DNA from: Boletus sp. NGJ
Lineage: Eukaryota; Basidiomycota; Agaricomycetes; Boletales; Boletaceae
Assembly (NCBI GenBank): GCA_019096195.1
Contig: JAGTXK010000059.1
Location: forward strand, 46,974-110,973
DNA: 64,000 nucleotides
Direction of reading: 5' to 3'
Shown here: piece after piece, positions 23,800 through 35,807 of the stretch
Layout: every line of letters begins with the position of its first letter
Numbering within the stretch: the first letter of the stretch is position 1
Program-made: the position numbers and the translations under genes
Notes under the pieces: model-generated
Databases searched by the model: none
Told to the model about the DNA's origin: nothing
What the model saw: the letters and a program-made list of their open reading frames with translations, nothing else

Positions 23800-25684
23800 A
23801 TGATGGACCTTTATGCTATTTCCGCGTCGAGGGATCACAAATGGGTGGTGTGTGGGACTAATGGGGGGGGGGCAAGTGTGTGGGACTCAAAGATCCAGGG
23901 AAAGGTCGTTGAGGTGGAAGGCAAAAAGTGGGTGTATGCAGTTGATATCTCCGCAGACTCGACCAGATTTGCGACCGGGGCTGAAAGCAAAGCGAACATC
24001 TGGAGCATAACGAGTGGGAAGCGACTCGTTGGCCCGCTCGAACACCACGAACGGGTCATAGGAATCGGGTTCTCCCCCATTGGCGACCACATAGCCACTA
24101 TCTGTGCAGGTCACTCGGTCCGCATTTTTAATAGTCACAGTGGTGACCAGCTCATCGAGATCAACACCATCGCACGCTCAACATGGTCAGTCACTCCACT
24201 CGCATGGTCCAACGACGGGCAACGAATTTTTATCATATCGGACGACAAGAGAATCAAGTCGTTCTCTGTGTCCACGGGGTCTCAGCTCGCTAAGTCGCCA
24301 ATCCTTGGTGGTGATTACTGCATCTCCCTAGCTGGCAATGGCAAATTCATTGCTAGTGTCGCATTGCATGCCATCTCGTTCCTGGACACATCAACGCTCG
24401 CCAAGATTGGCATTGTCATTAAGGATAGCAAAAGAATGTTCTCGAGTGCCATCTCCTCGGATAGCAGCCAAATTGCAACTGGACGAGATGACGGGACAGT
24501 CATCATACATAACCTCGCCAATTTTCTTCCGGACTCATATGGTCCTTTCCATGTAAGCATTTGTCCTTTCATGATGTTGACTTGTTAGATAAGCATAATT
24601 CCATCTCCCATATGACACACTACATTAGGCATCTACTCGCGAGGAACAACAACCAGACGAGCTGCGTTCCGCCTCGGGTGGCCATGAGCACAAACTATCC
24701 GGCTCTGAGCCAGTAAGAATTCATTAGTATATCACCAAATGAGCTGCGCTGACGTTACTATCGCATATGCACAACAGGAAGAGCCAGGGACATCTAATCG
24801 AACCAAGTCTGAGACACACGGTGAAGTCGGCGATCGTGAACTCCTCGAGGTATCCCGTTCGTTCTTTTCCAAACTCAATCGAGTTTTTCATGATCGCATA
24901 GGTCGATGTACCGTCGAGTACGCCTGGCGCTCAATTCGACTATAGCGAGGTTCGAGGTCACTACATTCTTCTCTTACCTTTGTATTGACACTGCTACAGT
25001 CATTGTCCATGGCATCATCCACCCATTCTTGCAGTGACGAGGCACCACCTGTCGAGCCATCCCACTCCATATCACAATCGTCAGGTGCAATACCAGTTAC
25101 CTCCCGTCCAGATGCGCGTCCAGAGGATAATGGCCGTTCAATTTTTAAATGGTGGCCATGGAGGAAGAATAACAAGGGCCCGACTTCACATAACCCAGAT
25201 CGACCTTCTGCGAAATTACGTTATCCTCGACCTCGTTCCCAGCTACCAGCGAGAGAAAACGCTCCCGATGAGGGACCTTCGCCAATGGCTGCAGGTATAC
25301 GTGTGCGAGTGAGTGCTCTTCCTTGATAGACACACGGACATGGCGGGTCTAAAATATCATCTTAGCGAGCGGTCGCGAGACCCGTTGTACAAAGACAGGT
25401 TTGTTGTTCCTCGCGTTTGTTCTCACTCACTCATCACGCCCTGCAGAAGAAATCCCATGCAAAACCTGCTGCTCGCAAACATCCACATAAAGGTACCTCG
25501 CGCGCCGGGCAAGGTGCTGCTGATGCAAACGAAGTCCGTCCTGTATGTCCTTTTGCGGTGATGCTAGTCCCCGTCACGACAGCTGATCCGCTATCAGGCG
25601 CAACAAGTAAACGATCCATCTCAACCATCAGCCGGGAGGGTCCATCTAACAGTGCGCGTCTTGCCTTTTTACTTACATTGTTAG
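23800..25684 (+). CDS. WD40-repeat protein with spliced tail, copy C
   Basis: Exons 23800-24552, 24629-24712, 24778-24849, 24902-24949, 25000-25308, 25366-25398, 25447-25542 and 25598-25684 give 493 residues, all junctions in frame. The first in-frame ATG is MMDLYAIS; WD homology extends upstream to about 23662 (VSVVAFQADGRHLLG) but the usual ATG of the HVLGG motif is replaced (GRHLLG). Propeller: AVDISADSTRFATG, IGFSPIGDHIATI, PLAWSNDGQRIFIISDD, SAISSDSSQIATG. The tail holds ASTREEQQPDE, VDVPSSTPGAQFDYSE, the basic KKSHAKPAARKHPHKG segment, and ends AGRVHLTVRVLPFYLHC. The propeller is closest to copies D and E, while exons 5-6 and their introns are nearly identical to copy B. Confidence 0.75.
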
Positions 25685-26189
25685 ACTCACAGTGGATCGG
25701 CATCAGCGACAATCAGGAAATGCTAACCTTTCGATCACCTTTCCGGGGTGGATGTGTTGTTCCTCAGGTACAGAAGATGGGACGCATTGATGTACAATGC
25801 TGTCATACAGTTATTTCAGTTCGTCTTGTCGCCCCGCAGCATTACTACTAATACACCCGTCCACCATTGAGTCACTACTAGGATATTTACTCAACGGCCA
25901 CCAAGGAAGTTTACGCACACTGACTCAAACATTGAGGTTATACTACCGTATCTAATTGATTTGAGCAGTTGTGAATCGTCATCTAATGCGGGGCCCCGTT
26001 AGGCTCTGACGTTTCTCCCGCTTGGATCTTTGTCTTGTGCGTCACGGACTCAAGTACAACTTGAGGCAAACGCCAATGAACTGAGCAAGAATTGCCCCTT
26101 CTGAACTTTCAGCTTGTAGGCAACCAGGTGCGCATCAATGAACACCCCCCGCACATTGACACCGTTCCTCTCTGGCAATAATCCCGATG
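25685..26189. other. 3' flank of copy C, no gene
   Basis: The conserved post-WD40 flank (to about 25800) is followed by degenerate sequence without recognisable coding content. Confidence 0.5.
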
Positions 26190-26480
26190 GCAAGCAAGAA
26201 CACTCACACTCTACTCCTCTAATATTTGGAGAACAGCTCAGACAGCCTGACGTATTTGATCAACTATGCGTACAATTCGTGGAGAGCCCTCCAAAGACAC
26301 TTCACCACTCTCAAAACTCGCGTTGATCATGCGCTCAAGATCCCCTTTTGTTCGCACCCGGACGTAGGCGAAGCGAGTGTCACTGCAGCCCGACGAGATA
26401 ACTTGCTTCATTTCACGATCGAGGCGACGCGCAGGAGGGGTCAGCATCAGCAGGCACCCAGTCCGACTCGATTTCCGTGC
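26190..26480 (+). pseudogene. FOL1 relic (first FolB domain)
   Basis: The frame TYLINYAYNSWRALQR, then KTRVDHALKIPFCSHPDVGEASV and FTIEATRRRGQ (about 26250-26440), matches residues about 50-115 of intact FOL1 (AYSINYAAVYTTL, then FKTLFRSHPDLHEACV, then FTIETTRRRDQ). The start and the second FolB domain are missing or unrecognisable. Confidence 0.85.
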
Positions 26481-26569
26481 CATCATCGTTGCAAAGTCTC
26501 GGGAGCGCACTGGGTCAAGGATTTCGATATCTTCAGTGCGGGTATTGGACGGTGAAGTCACGGCAAGCC

Positions 26570-27595
26570 GTACCACCTACGCGACGCGTCTCGTACGCTG
26601 TATGCGAGGTCAACGTCGCTGTACCCATGAGCGTGAGACCATACAATGCGTGACAGTGGCCTTAAGACACGTCGATTTCACGGGGCGACTCGGAAACATC
26701 GCCGTCGGTCATATCGACTCCCGTGAAGAACACCTTGATCGAGAGCGCCAGGTTGCCGGCCGTGTGGGCTGTGTCCACCGCTTGCAGGAAATAAGTAGGA
26801 TGGTTATGTGGTGCAAGGCGGGCCGGCACAATTCATCAGTGTGGATAGCCCTTTGAACTTGACGAAGGGTGGAAGCATACTGGTTGCATGTCGCGTAAAT
26901 AATCGCCATCTCGAGCCAGCCCTCAACGTGAGTCGAAGTACTGCACCGTCGCGAGCGGCGTGGCCGATCTTGTTCATTGGAATATCGAAATATGTGTACG
27001 TCGAAAGGCAATGCTGGCTTCAACAACCATTTGAGCTCCGGAGAGACACATACGAAGTGCGAAAACGGCCATTCTGGCCATACATGTGAATGTAACGTGG
27101 TCTGAGTGGATGCGCAGAGGTACATTCACCTCCCTTTTTATAGAGAAAATTTGTCTGGAGTACTTTGTATGGTACACGCGTTTTTGGGACGCATTGTCAC
27201 ATGTTGCGGGTTGTCAATGGTCTCACACAGATGGTACGTACGCTCGTCGTGAACCGAGTCCCGCAGCCGAGCCTGCATGTTGAGCAATCGCTGCCCTCGG
27301 AAAAGACGGAAGGTTGACCAGTATTGCCTACTTGCAACGAGAACACCTAGCTAGGATGCGAGTAAGAATAAGCGCCAAAGACACGAGGCTCCCGCGCAAA
27401 CTGACCATATTGAGAATAAGGAAACATGTTTATGAATCAATTTTCGCACCACGAGTAAACCGAAACACCAACCTTGTTCCTTGACACTGTGAATCGACGA
27501 CTGTGTATTATTGGTGAGGATGTCGCTCGCAAAGACCGGTGCGTAGCAGTTCTGACGAGTGATTGAAAACTGCTGACAATTCAGTAAGACCACAC
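26570..27595. repeat. decayed duplicated block upstream of WD40 copy D
   Basis: Contains the recurrent GAGCGCCAGGTTG-type segment (about 26735-26830), the ACGTGGTCTGAGTGGATGCGC element (27094-27114) and the conserved pre-WD40 block (about 27355-27595). No intact gene is supported. Confidence 0.6.
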
Positions 27596-27736
27596 TATAG
27601 TGCTCAACACCGGTCGCTCTAATGACGTGTCGGTAGTCGCGTTCCAGGCTGATGGGATGCATGTTTGGGCCGGAGCGACGATAAGATTCATCGATGGCGA
27701 CTTGCAGATGGTCAAGTGGTGGGGAAGCAAGCGGGA

Positions 27737-29705
27737 ATGGACCTGTATGCCATTTCCGCGTCGAGGGACCACAAATGGGTAGTGTGTGGGACTTATAGCG
27801 AGGGAGCAAGCGTGTGGGACGCGAAGATCCAGGAAAAGGTCATCGACGTAGAAGGTAAAAAGTGGGTGTATGCAGTTGACATCTCCGCAGACTCGGCCAG
27901 ATTTGCCACCGGGGCTGGAAGTGAAGCGAACATCTGGAACATCACGAGCGGGGAGCGACTCGTTGGTCCGCTCAAACATGACAAACGCGTCCTTGGAATC
28001 AGGTTCTCATCAAATGGCGAGCAGATCGCCACTGTCTGCCAACGTCACTCGATCCGCGTTTTTAACAGTGACAATGGTGACCAGCTCATCGAGATCAACA
28101 CCATCGCATTCTCAACATGGACAGTCACTCCACTCGCATGGTCCAACGACGGCCAACGAATTTTTATCATATCGAATGACAAGAAAATCAAGTCGTTCTC
28201 TGTATCCACGGGGTCTCAGCTCGCTGAGTCGCCAATCCTTGATGATGATCACTGCATCTCTCTTGCTGGCAATGGAAAATTCATTGCTAGTGTCGCATAC
28301 CATGCCATCTCGTTCCTGGACACGTCAACACTCGCCAAGATTGGCACTGCCATTGAGGATGGCAAAAGGATGTTGTCGAGTGCCATCTCCTTGGATAGCA
28401 GCCGAATTGCAACTGGACGGGGTGATGGGACAGTCATTGTACATAACCTCGCCAATTTTCTTCCGGACTCGTACGGACCGTTCCATGTAAGTAGTCATCA
28501 TGTTGGCTTGTTGGATTAGCACCATTCTGTCTCCTATATTGACCCACTACATCAGGCATCTCGTGAGGAACAACAACCAGGCGAGCAGCCTTCGGCCTCG
28601 GACGACCACGAAAACAAACTACCGGGCTCAGAGCCAGTAAGAATCTGTCATTCTGTCACCAAAAACGAGCTGTGCTGACTTCGTTACTGTCTATGCATAC
28701 CAGGAAGAGCCAGGGAAATCCAATCGACCCAAATCTGAGACACGCAGTGAAGTCGGCGATAGTGATCTCCTTGAGGTATTGTTTCGTTGTTTTTTCCAAT
28801 TGAAGCGAGTTCTCATGATCGCATAGGTCGACGTGCCGTCGAGCACGCCCGGCGCTCAATTCGACTGGGGCGAGGTTCGAGGTCACTACGTTATTCTCTT
28901 ACTTTTGTGTTGACACTGCTGCAGTCACTGTCCACGGCATCATCCACCCATTCTCGCGATGACGAGCCACCACCCGACGACCCGTCCCTCGTCAGATCAC
29001 TCTCCCCGGCATCCTCCACTCATCCTCGCGATGACAAGCCGCCACTCGTCGAGCCGTCCCACTCCATACTACAATCGTCAGGTGCAATCCCAGTGACCTC
29101 CTGTCTAGACGCGCGTCCAGAGGATCACTTGGATACTGGCGAGTCATCACAGCGCCGTTCGATCTTTAAATGGTGGCCATGGATGAAGAATAGCAAGGAC
29201 CCGGCTTCGCATAACCCAGATCGACCTTCTACAAGATCGCGTGATCCTCGACCTCGTCCCCGGTCGCCAGCGAGAGAAAACACTACCGATGAGGGACCTT
29301 CGACAATGGCTGCAGGTCAACGTGTGCGAGTGAGTGTTCTTCCCTGATAGACAAACCGACATAGCGCATCTAACATATCGTATTAGCGAGCGGTCGCGAG
29401 ACCCGTTGTACAAGGACAGGTTCGTTGTCCCTCGAGTTCGTTCTCACTCACTCATCACACGTTACAGAAGAAATCGCGTAAAAAACCTACTGCTCATAAC
29501 CATTCGCACAAAGACACTTCGCGCGCCGGGCAAGGTGCTTCAAATCCAAACGAAGCGGGTTCTGTATGTCTTCTTCCGGTGATAGTAGTCCCCGTCACAA
29601 CAGCTCATTTCCTGTCAGGCGCAGCAAGGAAACGATCCGTCTCAACCATCAGCCGGGAGGGTCCATGTAACGGTGCGCGTATCTTCCTTTTACTTATGTT
29701 GTTAG
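27737..29705 (+). CDS. WD40-repeat protein with spliced tail, copy D
   Basis: Exons 27737-28486, 28556-28636, 28704-28775, 28827-28874, 28925-29329, 29387-29419, 29468-29563 and 29619-29705 give 523 residues from the ATG of MDLYAIS. A one-base deletion near 27665-27675, compared with copy E, puts the first WD blade out of frame, so either translation begins at 27737 or the copy is impaired. Propeller: AVDISADSARFATG, IRFSSNGEQIATV, PLAWSNDGQRIFIISND, SAISLDSSRIATG. Exon 5 is about 80 nt longer than in the other copies because the SSTHxRDDxPP unit is duplicated. The tail has the basic KKSRKKPTAHNHSHKD segment and ends AGRVHVTVRVSSFYLCC. The propeller is nearly identical to copy E; exons 5-8 are closest to copy A. 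Confidence 0.75.
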
Positions 29706-30249
29706 ACCCACATTGGATCACGTCAGCGAGAATCAGACGACGCTATCCTTATGGTTAGATTCCCTAGATGGATGTGTTTTTGCTCGGGTACAGGAGATGG
29801 GACGCATTGATTGTGGTTGCCCCGCAACATTACTATGACTCGGAGTCCTCATAAACCTGTCCATGATTCAGCTCACTAGGATGTGTACTCAACGGTCACC
29901 AGGGAAGTTTATACTACGTACATCGACTCGGAGGTTGCAATTTCAGGTCAATGTCCAAATATTCATTAAGTTCCTGCCCTGGTGCATTGGGCTGTCGCGT
30001 ATCCCGGGCCGTTTTGGTCTGTTTCTCGTGATGCATCTATGTTCGACTTAGAGCGGCCGCCCAATTGGCCAAGACCTTAGCGTTGGTGAATGGTCAGGTA
30101 CACTGATGCGGCTACTCGTTTCAGGGACATGGTCGCAATGAGTTCTTCTCCAGTGAGTCTCCACCGATGATACAGATGACAAGGAGCATATCCATAATCC
30201 TCTCAGATCACCACCAATTACGCTGGCGAGTACTAATGCTGCAACACGA
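29706..30249. other. 3' flank of copy D, no gene
   Basis: The shared post-WD40 flank (to about 29830) precedes degenerate sequence. A TTTCAGGGACATGG stretch near 30120 recurs at about 34930. No coding gene is seen. Confidence 0.5.
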
Positions 30250-31260
30250 TGATGGATTACATTCGACACACTGTTTCGTTCAAGTTTGTAGGGGAGAAAC
30301 GAGCGTCATCACGACACTGTGAGGTGACTCGCCTTGTTTCACGATTGAGAAAACGTGCACGAGACCCCGGGCCCATAGAAGAGGTTCCGACATCCGAGTC
30401 AATAGATTCCCTGCCCTCCCCGCTATATTTATTCATGCGAACAGTGAACACTCCGGAACTCACCGAACAACAGCCCATCGTGTTTGACACTAGTGTTCCA
30501 CGGCGGCAGAGAACTACTTTTCCCCTTGTTCGCCTGTCGACGAGAAGGGAAACTGTGTTACGACACGAAGTGCCAGTCACTCGGATGCGCTCGTGTGCAC
30601 ATTCGCTCTATCATAGACAGTCGCTCCGTTAGGGTACATGAAAAACCTAGACGACAAACTGACTGTCCAGCCCTCGACGCCAAACACCTTTTCCTCTCGG
30701 CGTCTGCACCAGTCCTAGGTAAGCCAACGACAACATGACTTTCCCTACATCTGCGCGCATCACCACATCTCGAGACGAGTAGTGAACAGTGAATGGCTTC
30801 TCGCCAATCCATGCTGTCGCCCTTACGCTGGGTTCGAATCTTGCCTACAGGTACCCCAACATCGAGATTTCTGTGCAGCTCTTCGATGTCCCAACATTCT
30901 TGCTCAGCGATCTAGCCAAACATGTCCAGAAATCCGTAGTCAATACCAGTTGACGCACCGTAGCCATGCTCGATTTAGCAATTGTGCTCGCATGATCATG
31001 GTGTGTCTCGTGCTGGGCTAGATTGATACGAACCTGTCTCAAAAGGAATGGCTCCGCTTCATCAAGGAAATCGAGATGATTATCGGCAGAGTTCCAGGCT
31101 CGCACCGCGTGCGGTCGATCTCGATATTCTAACGCATGACGATCAGTTCCTGGGTCCTCACCGGCACCCTCCAGATAGCCAGGCCATTTTGGAAAGCCTG
31201 ATCGGCGAGTTTGCCGCGCCATATCCACGTCTCTGCGAATGCAAAGTCGTGCTCTGATTT
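30250..31260 (+). pseudogene. FOL1 relic (FolB to HPPK)
   Basis: The longest FOL1 remnant. About 30300-30350 matches the end of the first FolB domain, and 30450-30660 the second FolB domain (TEQQPIVFDTSV for VEKQTVLFNITV). 30805-30980 matches the start of HPPK (LTLGSNLAYRYPNIEI, FLLSDLAKHVQKS). 31030-31255 matches FOL1 exon 3 (NLSQKEWLRFIKEIE, then a shifted DLDIL region, up to RLCECKVVL). Several frameshifts and stops are present. Similarity ends exactly where FOL1 exon 3 ends; no DHPS sequence follows. Confidence 0.85.
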
Positions 31261-32430
31261 TTAAATAAGTGGGGTCATTGGAAGCCCTGCATCGTGCGCG
31301 ATGCGTTTCCTACAGTATGTGATGTCGATGTCGCCCTCTCGGCCAAGGAAGGCATGAAGGCAACCACAAGCTTGATACCATGCGATGCATACACGGATAT
31401 CCAGGTGTTGATTCAAAGCGCGACTCAAAATAGTCGCCGTTGGTCAAATCGATTACCGTGAGGAGTGTCTTGATCAAGAACGCGAGGTCGTCCGCCGGGT
31501 TGGCCGTGTCCACCGATTGCAGAACGTGGATGGGTTTCGTAGTGCAAGGTGGATCAGTGATCGCAGGGAGTATTCGTATATGTCCAGCTCGTCAGTATCA
31601 TTGATCAGGGACCGAAACACACTGGTTAAATGTCGCGGAAATGTTGGCCATCTCGAGTCCGTGCACGGGGGCGTTGAGCTTGCCCGTTGATCGAAACATC
31701 GAAATATGGTGCTTTTAATGGTAGTAAAACAGATTGGATATTGCCGTGCGTTCGAACCATTACTGCCGATTCTGTGGTGTTCGGGTGGATGCCTGTGAGA
31801 CAAATTGCCTGCGGTGAACCAGGGAACGTGTCCTTGTGCGTCTAAGGTATCGCTGGCATCAACAACCGTTTGAGCTCCGCACGTACAAAGTGCGAAAACG
31901 CCCAACTTGGCCAAAAATGTGAATGTAACGTGGTCTGAGTGGATGCGCACTGCGCAGATGTACATTCAACTCCATTTTTATGGAGAAACATTGTCCGGAG
32001 TATGTATGGTACACGCGCGTATTTTGTACGCTGCATGGTGCAAGTTGGTCTCACGCAGATGGCACGTTCGTCGTGAATTTTTTTAATTGAGTCCCACAGC
32101 ATAGATATGCCGAGCAATCGCAGACTGCACTCGGAAAAGACGGAAGGTTGACCAGTATTGCCTGCTTGCAACGAGAACACCTAGCTGAGATCCGGGTAAG
32201 AATAAGCGCTAAAGACACGAGGCTCCCGCACGAACAGACCATATTTAGAATAAGGAAACATGTTTATGAATCAATTTTCGCACCACGAGTAAACCGAGAC
32301 ACCAACCTCGTTCCTTGACACTTTGAAACCGACGACTGTGTATTATTGGTGAGGATGTCGCTCACAAAGGCCGGTATGTAGCAGTTCTGACGAGTGATTG
32401 AACACTGCTGACATTTCAGTAAGAACAAAC
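31261..32430. repeat. decayed duplicated block upstream of WD40 copy E
   Basis: 31265-31580 parallels 22850-23180. 31850-31990 holds the ACGTGGTCTGAGTGGATGCGC element. 32140-32430 is the conserved pre-WD40 block. No intact gene is seen. Confidence 0.65.
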
Positions 32431-32491
32431 AATAGTGCTCCACACCGGTCGCTCTGATGACGTGTCGGTAGTCGCGTTCCAGGCTGATGGG

Positions 32492-34558
32492 ATGCATGTT
32501 TTAGGCGGGAACGATGATGAGATTCGACGATGGCGACTTGCGGATGGTCAAGAGTTGGAGAAGCAAGCGGGAATGAACCTGTATGCCATTTCCGCGTCGA
32601 GGGACCACAAATGGGTGGTGTGTGGAACTGATGGGGAGGGGGCAAGCGTGTGGGACGCGGAGATCCAGGAAAAGGTCATCGACGTAGAAGGCAAAAACTG
32701 GGTGTATGCAGTCGACGTCTCCGCAGACTCGGCCAGATTTGCCACCGGGGCTGCAAGCGAAGCGTGCATTTGGAGCATCACAAGCGGGGAGCGACTCGTT
32801 GGTCCGCTCAAACATGACAAACGGATCATGGGAGTTAGGTTCTCACCAAATGGCGACCATATCGCCACTGTGTGCCAAGGTCGCTCGGTCCGCGTTTTTA
32901 ACAGTGACAATGGTGACCAGCTCATCGAGATCAACACAATCGCATTCTCAACATGGACAGTCACTCCACTCGCATGGTCCAACAACGGTCAACGAATTTT
33001 TGTCATATCGAATGACAAGAAAATCAAGTCGTTCTCTGTATCCACGGGGTCTCAGCTCGCTGAGTCGCCAATGCTTGATGATGATCACTGCATCTCTCTT
33101 GCTGGCAATGGCAAATTCATTGCTAGTGTCGCATACCATGCCATCTCGTTTCTGGACACATCAACACTCGCCAAGATTGGCACTGCCATTGAGGATAGTA
33201 AAAGAATGTTGTCGAGTGCCATCTCCTTGGATAGCAGCCGAATTGCAACTGGACGGGGTGATGGGACAGTCATTGTACATAACCTCGCCAATTTTCTTCC
33301 GGAATTGTATGGACCGTTCCATGTAAGCATTCACCATGTTGGCTTCTCGGATTAACACCATTCTCTCTCATATTGACTCACTACATTAGGCGTCTACTCA
33401 TGAGGAACACCAACCAGACAAGCAGCCTTTGGCCTCGGGCGGCCAAGAGAACGAACTATCTTGCTCTGAGGCAGTAAGATTTCGCTATTCCATTACTAAA
33501 CGAGCTACGCTGACGTTACTGTTGCACATGCCCACCAGGAGCCAGGGACACCCAGGTCTAAGACGCATAGTGAAGTCGGCGATCGTGATCTCCTCGAGGT
33601 ATCTTTTTGTTCTTTGTTTTTTTCCTAATTGAAGCGAGTTCTCATGATCGCATAGGTTGATGTGCCGTCGAGCACGCCCGGCCCTCAATTTGACTATGGC
33701 GAGGTTCGAGGTCACTACATTATTCTCTTACTTTTGTGTTGACACTGCTGCAGTCACTGTCCACGGCATCATCCACTCACTCTCGTGATGACGAGCCACC
33801 ACCCGTCGAGCCATCTCAGGCAATATCACAATCATCAGGTGCAATACTAGTAAACTCCCGTCCAGACGCGCGTCCAGAGGATACTGGCGAGTCATCACAG
33901 CGCCGTTCGATCTTTAAATGGTGGCCATGGAGGAAGAATGGCAAGGACCCGGCTTCGCATGAGCCAGATCGACCTTCTGCAAAATCGTGTGATCCTCGTC
34001 CTCGTCCCCACCCACCAGCGAGAGGAAATACTGCCAATGAGGGACCTTCGACGATGGCTGCAGGTCTACGTGAGCGAGTGAGTGTTCTTCCCTGACAGAC
34101 AAATTGATATGGAGCGTCTAACATATCGTCTTAGCGAGCGGTCGCGAAACCCGTTGTACAACGACCGGTTCGTTGTCCCTCGAGTTCGTTCTCACTCACT
34201 CATCACACGTTACAGAAGAAATCACGTAAGAAACCTACCGCTTGCAACCATCCGCACAAGGGTACCTTGCGCGCCGGGCAAGGTGCTGCAGATCCAAAGG
34301 AAGTGGGCCCTGTATGTCTTTTTGCGGTGATGGTCGTCCCCGTCACGACAGCTCATTCCCTGTCAGGCGCAACAAGCGAAGGATCCATCTCAAACAACAC
34401 CCGGGAGGGTCCACTTGACGGTGCGCGTGTTTTCCTTTTACTTACATTGTCAGACTCACAGTGGATCACGTCAGCGAGAATCGGGCGATGCTGTCGTTGC
34501 GGTCAGGTTCCCCGGATGGATGTGCTTTTGCTCGGGTACAGAAGATGGGACGCATTGA
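32492..34558 (+). CDS. WD40-repeat protein with spliced tail, copy E, extended C-terminus
   Basis: Exons 32492-33322, 33390-33473, 33539-33598, 33656-33703, 33754-34077, 34135-34167, 34216-34311 and 34367-34558 give 555 residues, all in frame. It starts at the ATG of MHVLGGNDDE; WD homology reaches about 32435. Propeller: AVDVSADSARFATG, VRFSPNGDHIATV, PLAWSNNGQRIFVISND, SAISLDSSRIATG. The tail carries SLSTASSTHSRDDEPPP, the basic segment KKSRKKPTACNHPHKG, and the usual GRVHLTVRVFSFYLHC. The TAG that ends the other copies is CAG here (34451), so the frame reads on for another 35 residues through sequence that is 3' flank in the other copies, ending at TGA 34556-34558. Confidence 0.8.
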
Positions 34559-34949
34559 CCGGATCAAGTGGTTCAATGCAATACATGTAGATACCATGTG
34601 AGTATGTGAACGTCAATCATACAGTTATTTTAGTTCGTGTCGCCTTGCAGCGTTAAGCGTCTATGATCGAGCTCATTCGGGTAATCACTCAACGGTCACT
34701 ACGGAATTTTATCTCCACGCCGACTCGGGGTCGGAATTGGAGGATAATGTTCGAATATTCATGCGAGCCCGCTTCAAACCTAAAGAACACCAAGACGAGG
34801 GTATACATTAGGGTGTCGCGTTCGTTCCGTGTTTTTTTTTTCTTGTTCGTCACAGACCCAAGTGCAAGCCTGAGGTGACTGGCCCTTGCGAACAGTTTGG
34901 AATGGCCTGTAGATGTCTGGGTCAACTCGTTCCAGGGACATCATCCATC
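34559..34949. other. 3' flank of copy E, no gene
   Basis: Degenerate spacer with a T-run near 34833-34841; nothing is recognised. Confidence 0.45.
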
Positions 34950-35610
34950 AGCGAGCTCCTCGTCACAACGCCTCTCTCTCGTGACTTATTCGATCTACGC
35001 CGCGTGCGACCGGGACAGGAAAGATCAGGTATCGACAGGCCCGTACCGGCTCACCATCCATGGCCACCATTCCCCTTCCCCACCATCGCTCGCCGTGTGA
35101 ACCACCGGGAACGCACTGAGAAACAGTCTGTCGTGTTCGGTATCGCTATCCACAGGTGGCAGTCGGTGGTCCACGTCACAGCCGCGGTTCCGATTCCAAC
35201 GGGCTCTCGGCGTCCATCCGCCATGTATGCATCATTCATGTACACATCCACTCGATGGGTGTTCGCTCCGTTGGAATACCTCACCGTGCAGGTATGTACT
35301 CGCGTCGGCCATCGCACGTCATGTTTTCGGGTACACAAAAGATTTAGACGATAGCGTGACTGTTAGACTCTAGAAATCAAACGCCTTCAAGTCCCTCGTC
35401 TGCGTAAGCCCGGATAACTCGAAACGACTTGGCGCCTGGAGGATATATACATTAACCCGTGTTTGTGTCTCGAGATAGAGGCGACGAACAGCGTCGGTCG
35501 TGGCTTTGTCGTGGCACTTTGTCATACTGCGCTCGCTCGGCACGAATCTGGGTCACAGATTCGCTAACCTCGAAGTACCCAACATTTTTGCTCAGTGTGC
35601 CAGTTTCTTC
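34950..35610 (+). pseudogene. FOL1 relic (second FolB and HPPK start)
   Basis: 35020-35230 aligns with the second FolB domain of FOL1 (RRVNHRERTEKQSVVFGIAI for GVNPRERVEKQTVLFNITV; GSRRPSA for the exon-1 end). About 35255-35340 corresponds to the end of the FolB region. 35500-35600 corresponds to the HPPK start (GTNLGHRFANLEVPNIFAQ). Multiple stops and frameshifts are present, and DHPS is missing. It sits convergent to the intact eS30 gene. Confidence 0.85.
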
Positions 35611-35807
35611 TGCAGGATGCAGTCGATCATGGTCATATTCTCTACCGCCCAATGGTCGCATTCGTACACTGTCAATGATCTCAATGCCATACAAAACTCC
35701 TCCGAAATATTTCGCATGTTGTCTTTACTCGCATTAGTCTTGTCGAACACATCGGGTTCGAATTTTTGAATCATGGATTGGGCATGGCAGAGCGCATATC
35801 GTAGCAT
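35592..35807 (-). other. unidentified short minus-strand open frame
   Basis: A 71-codon open frame with a protein-like stretch (FEPDVFDKTNASKDNMRNIS) between the FOL1 relic and eS30. I do not recognise it. It overlaps the HPPK relic by about 20 bases and may be chance or a remnant of another gene. Confidence 0.2.
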
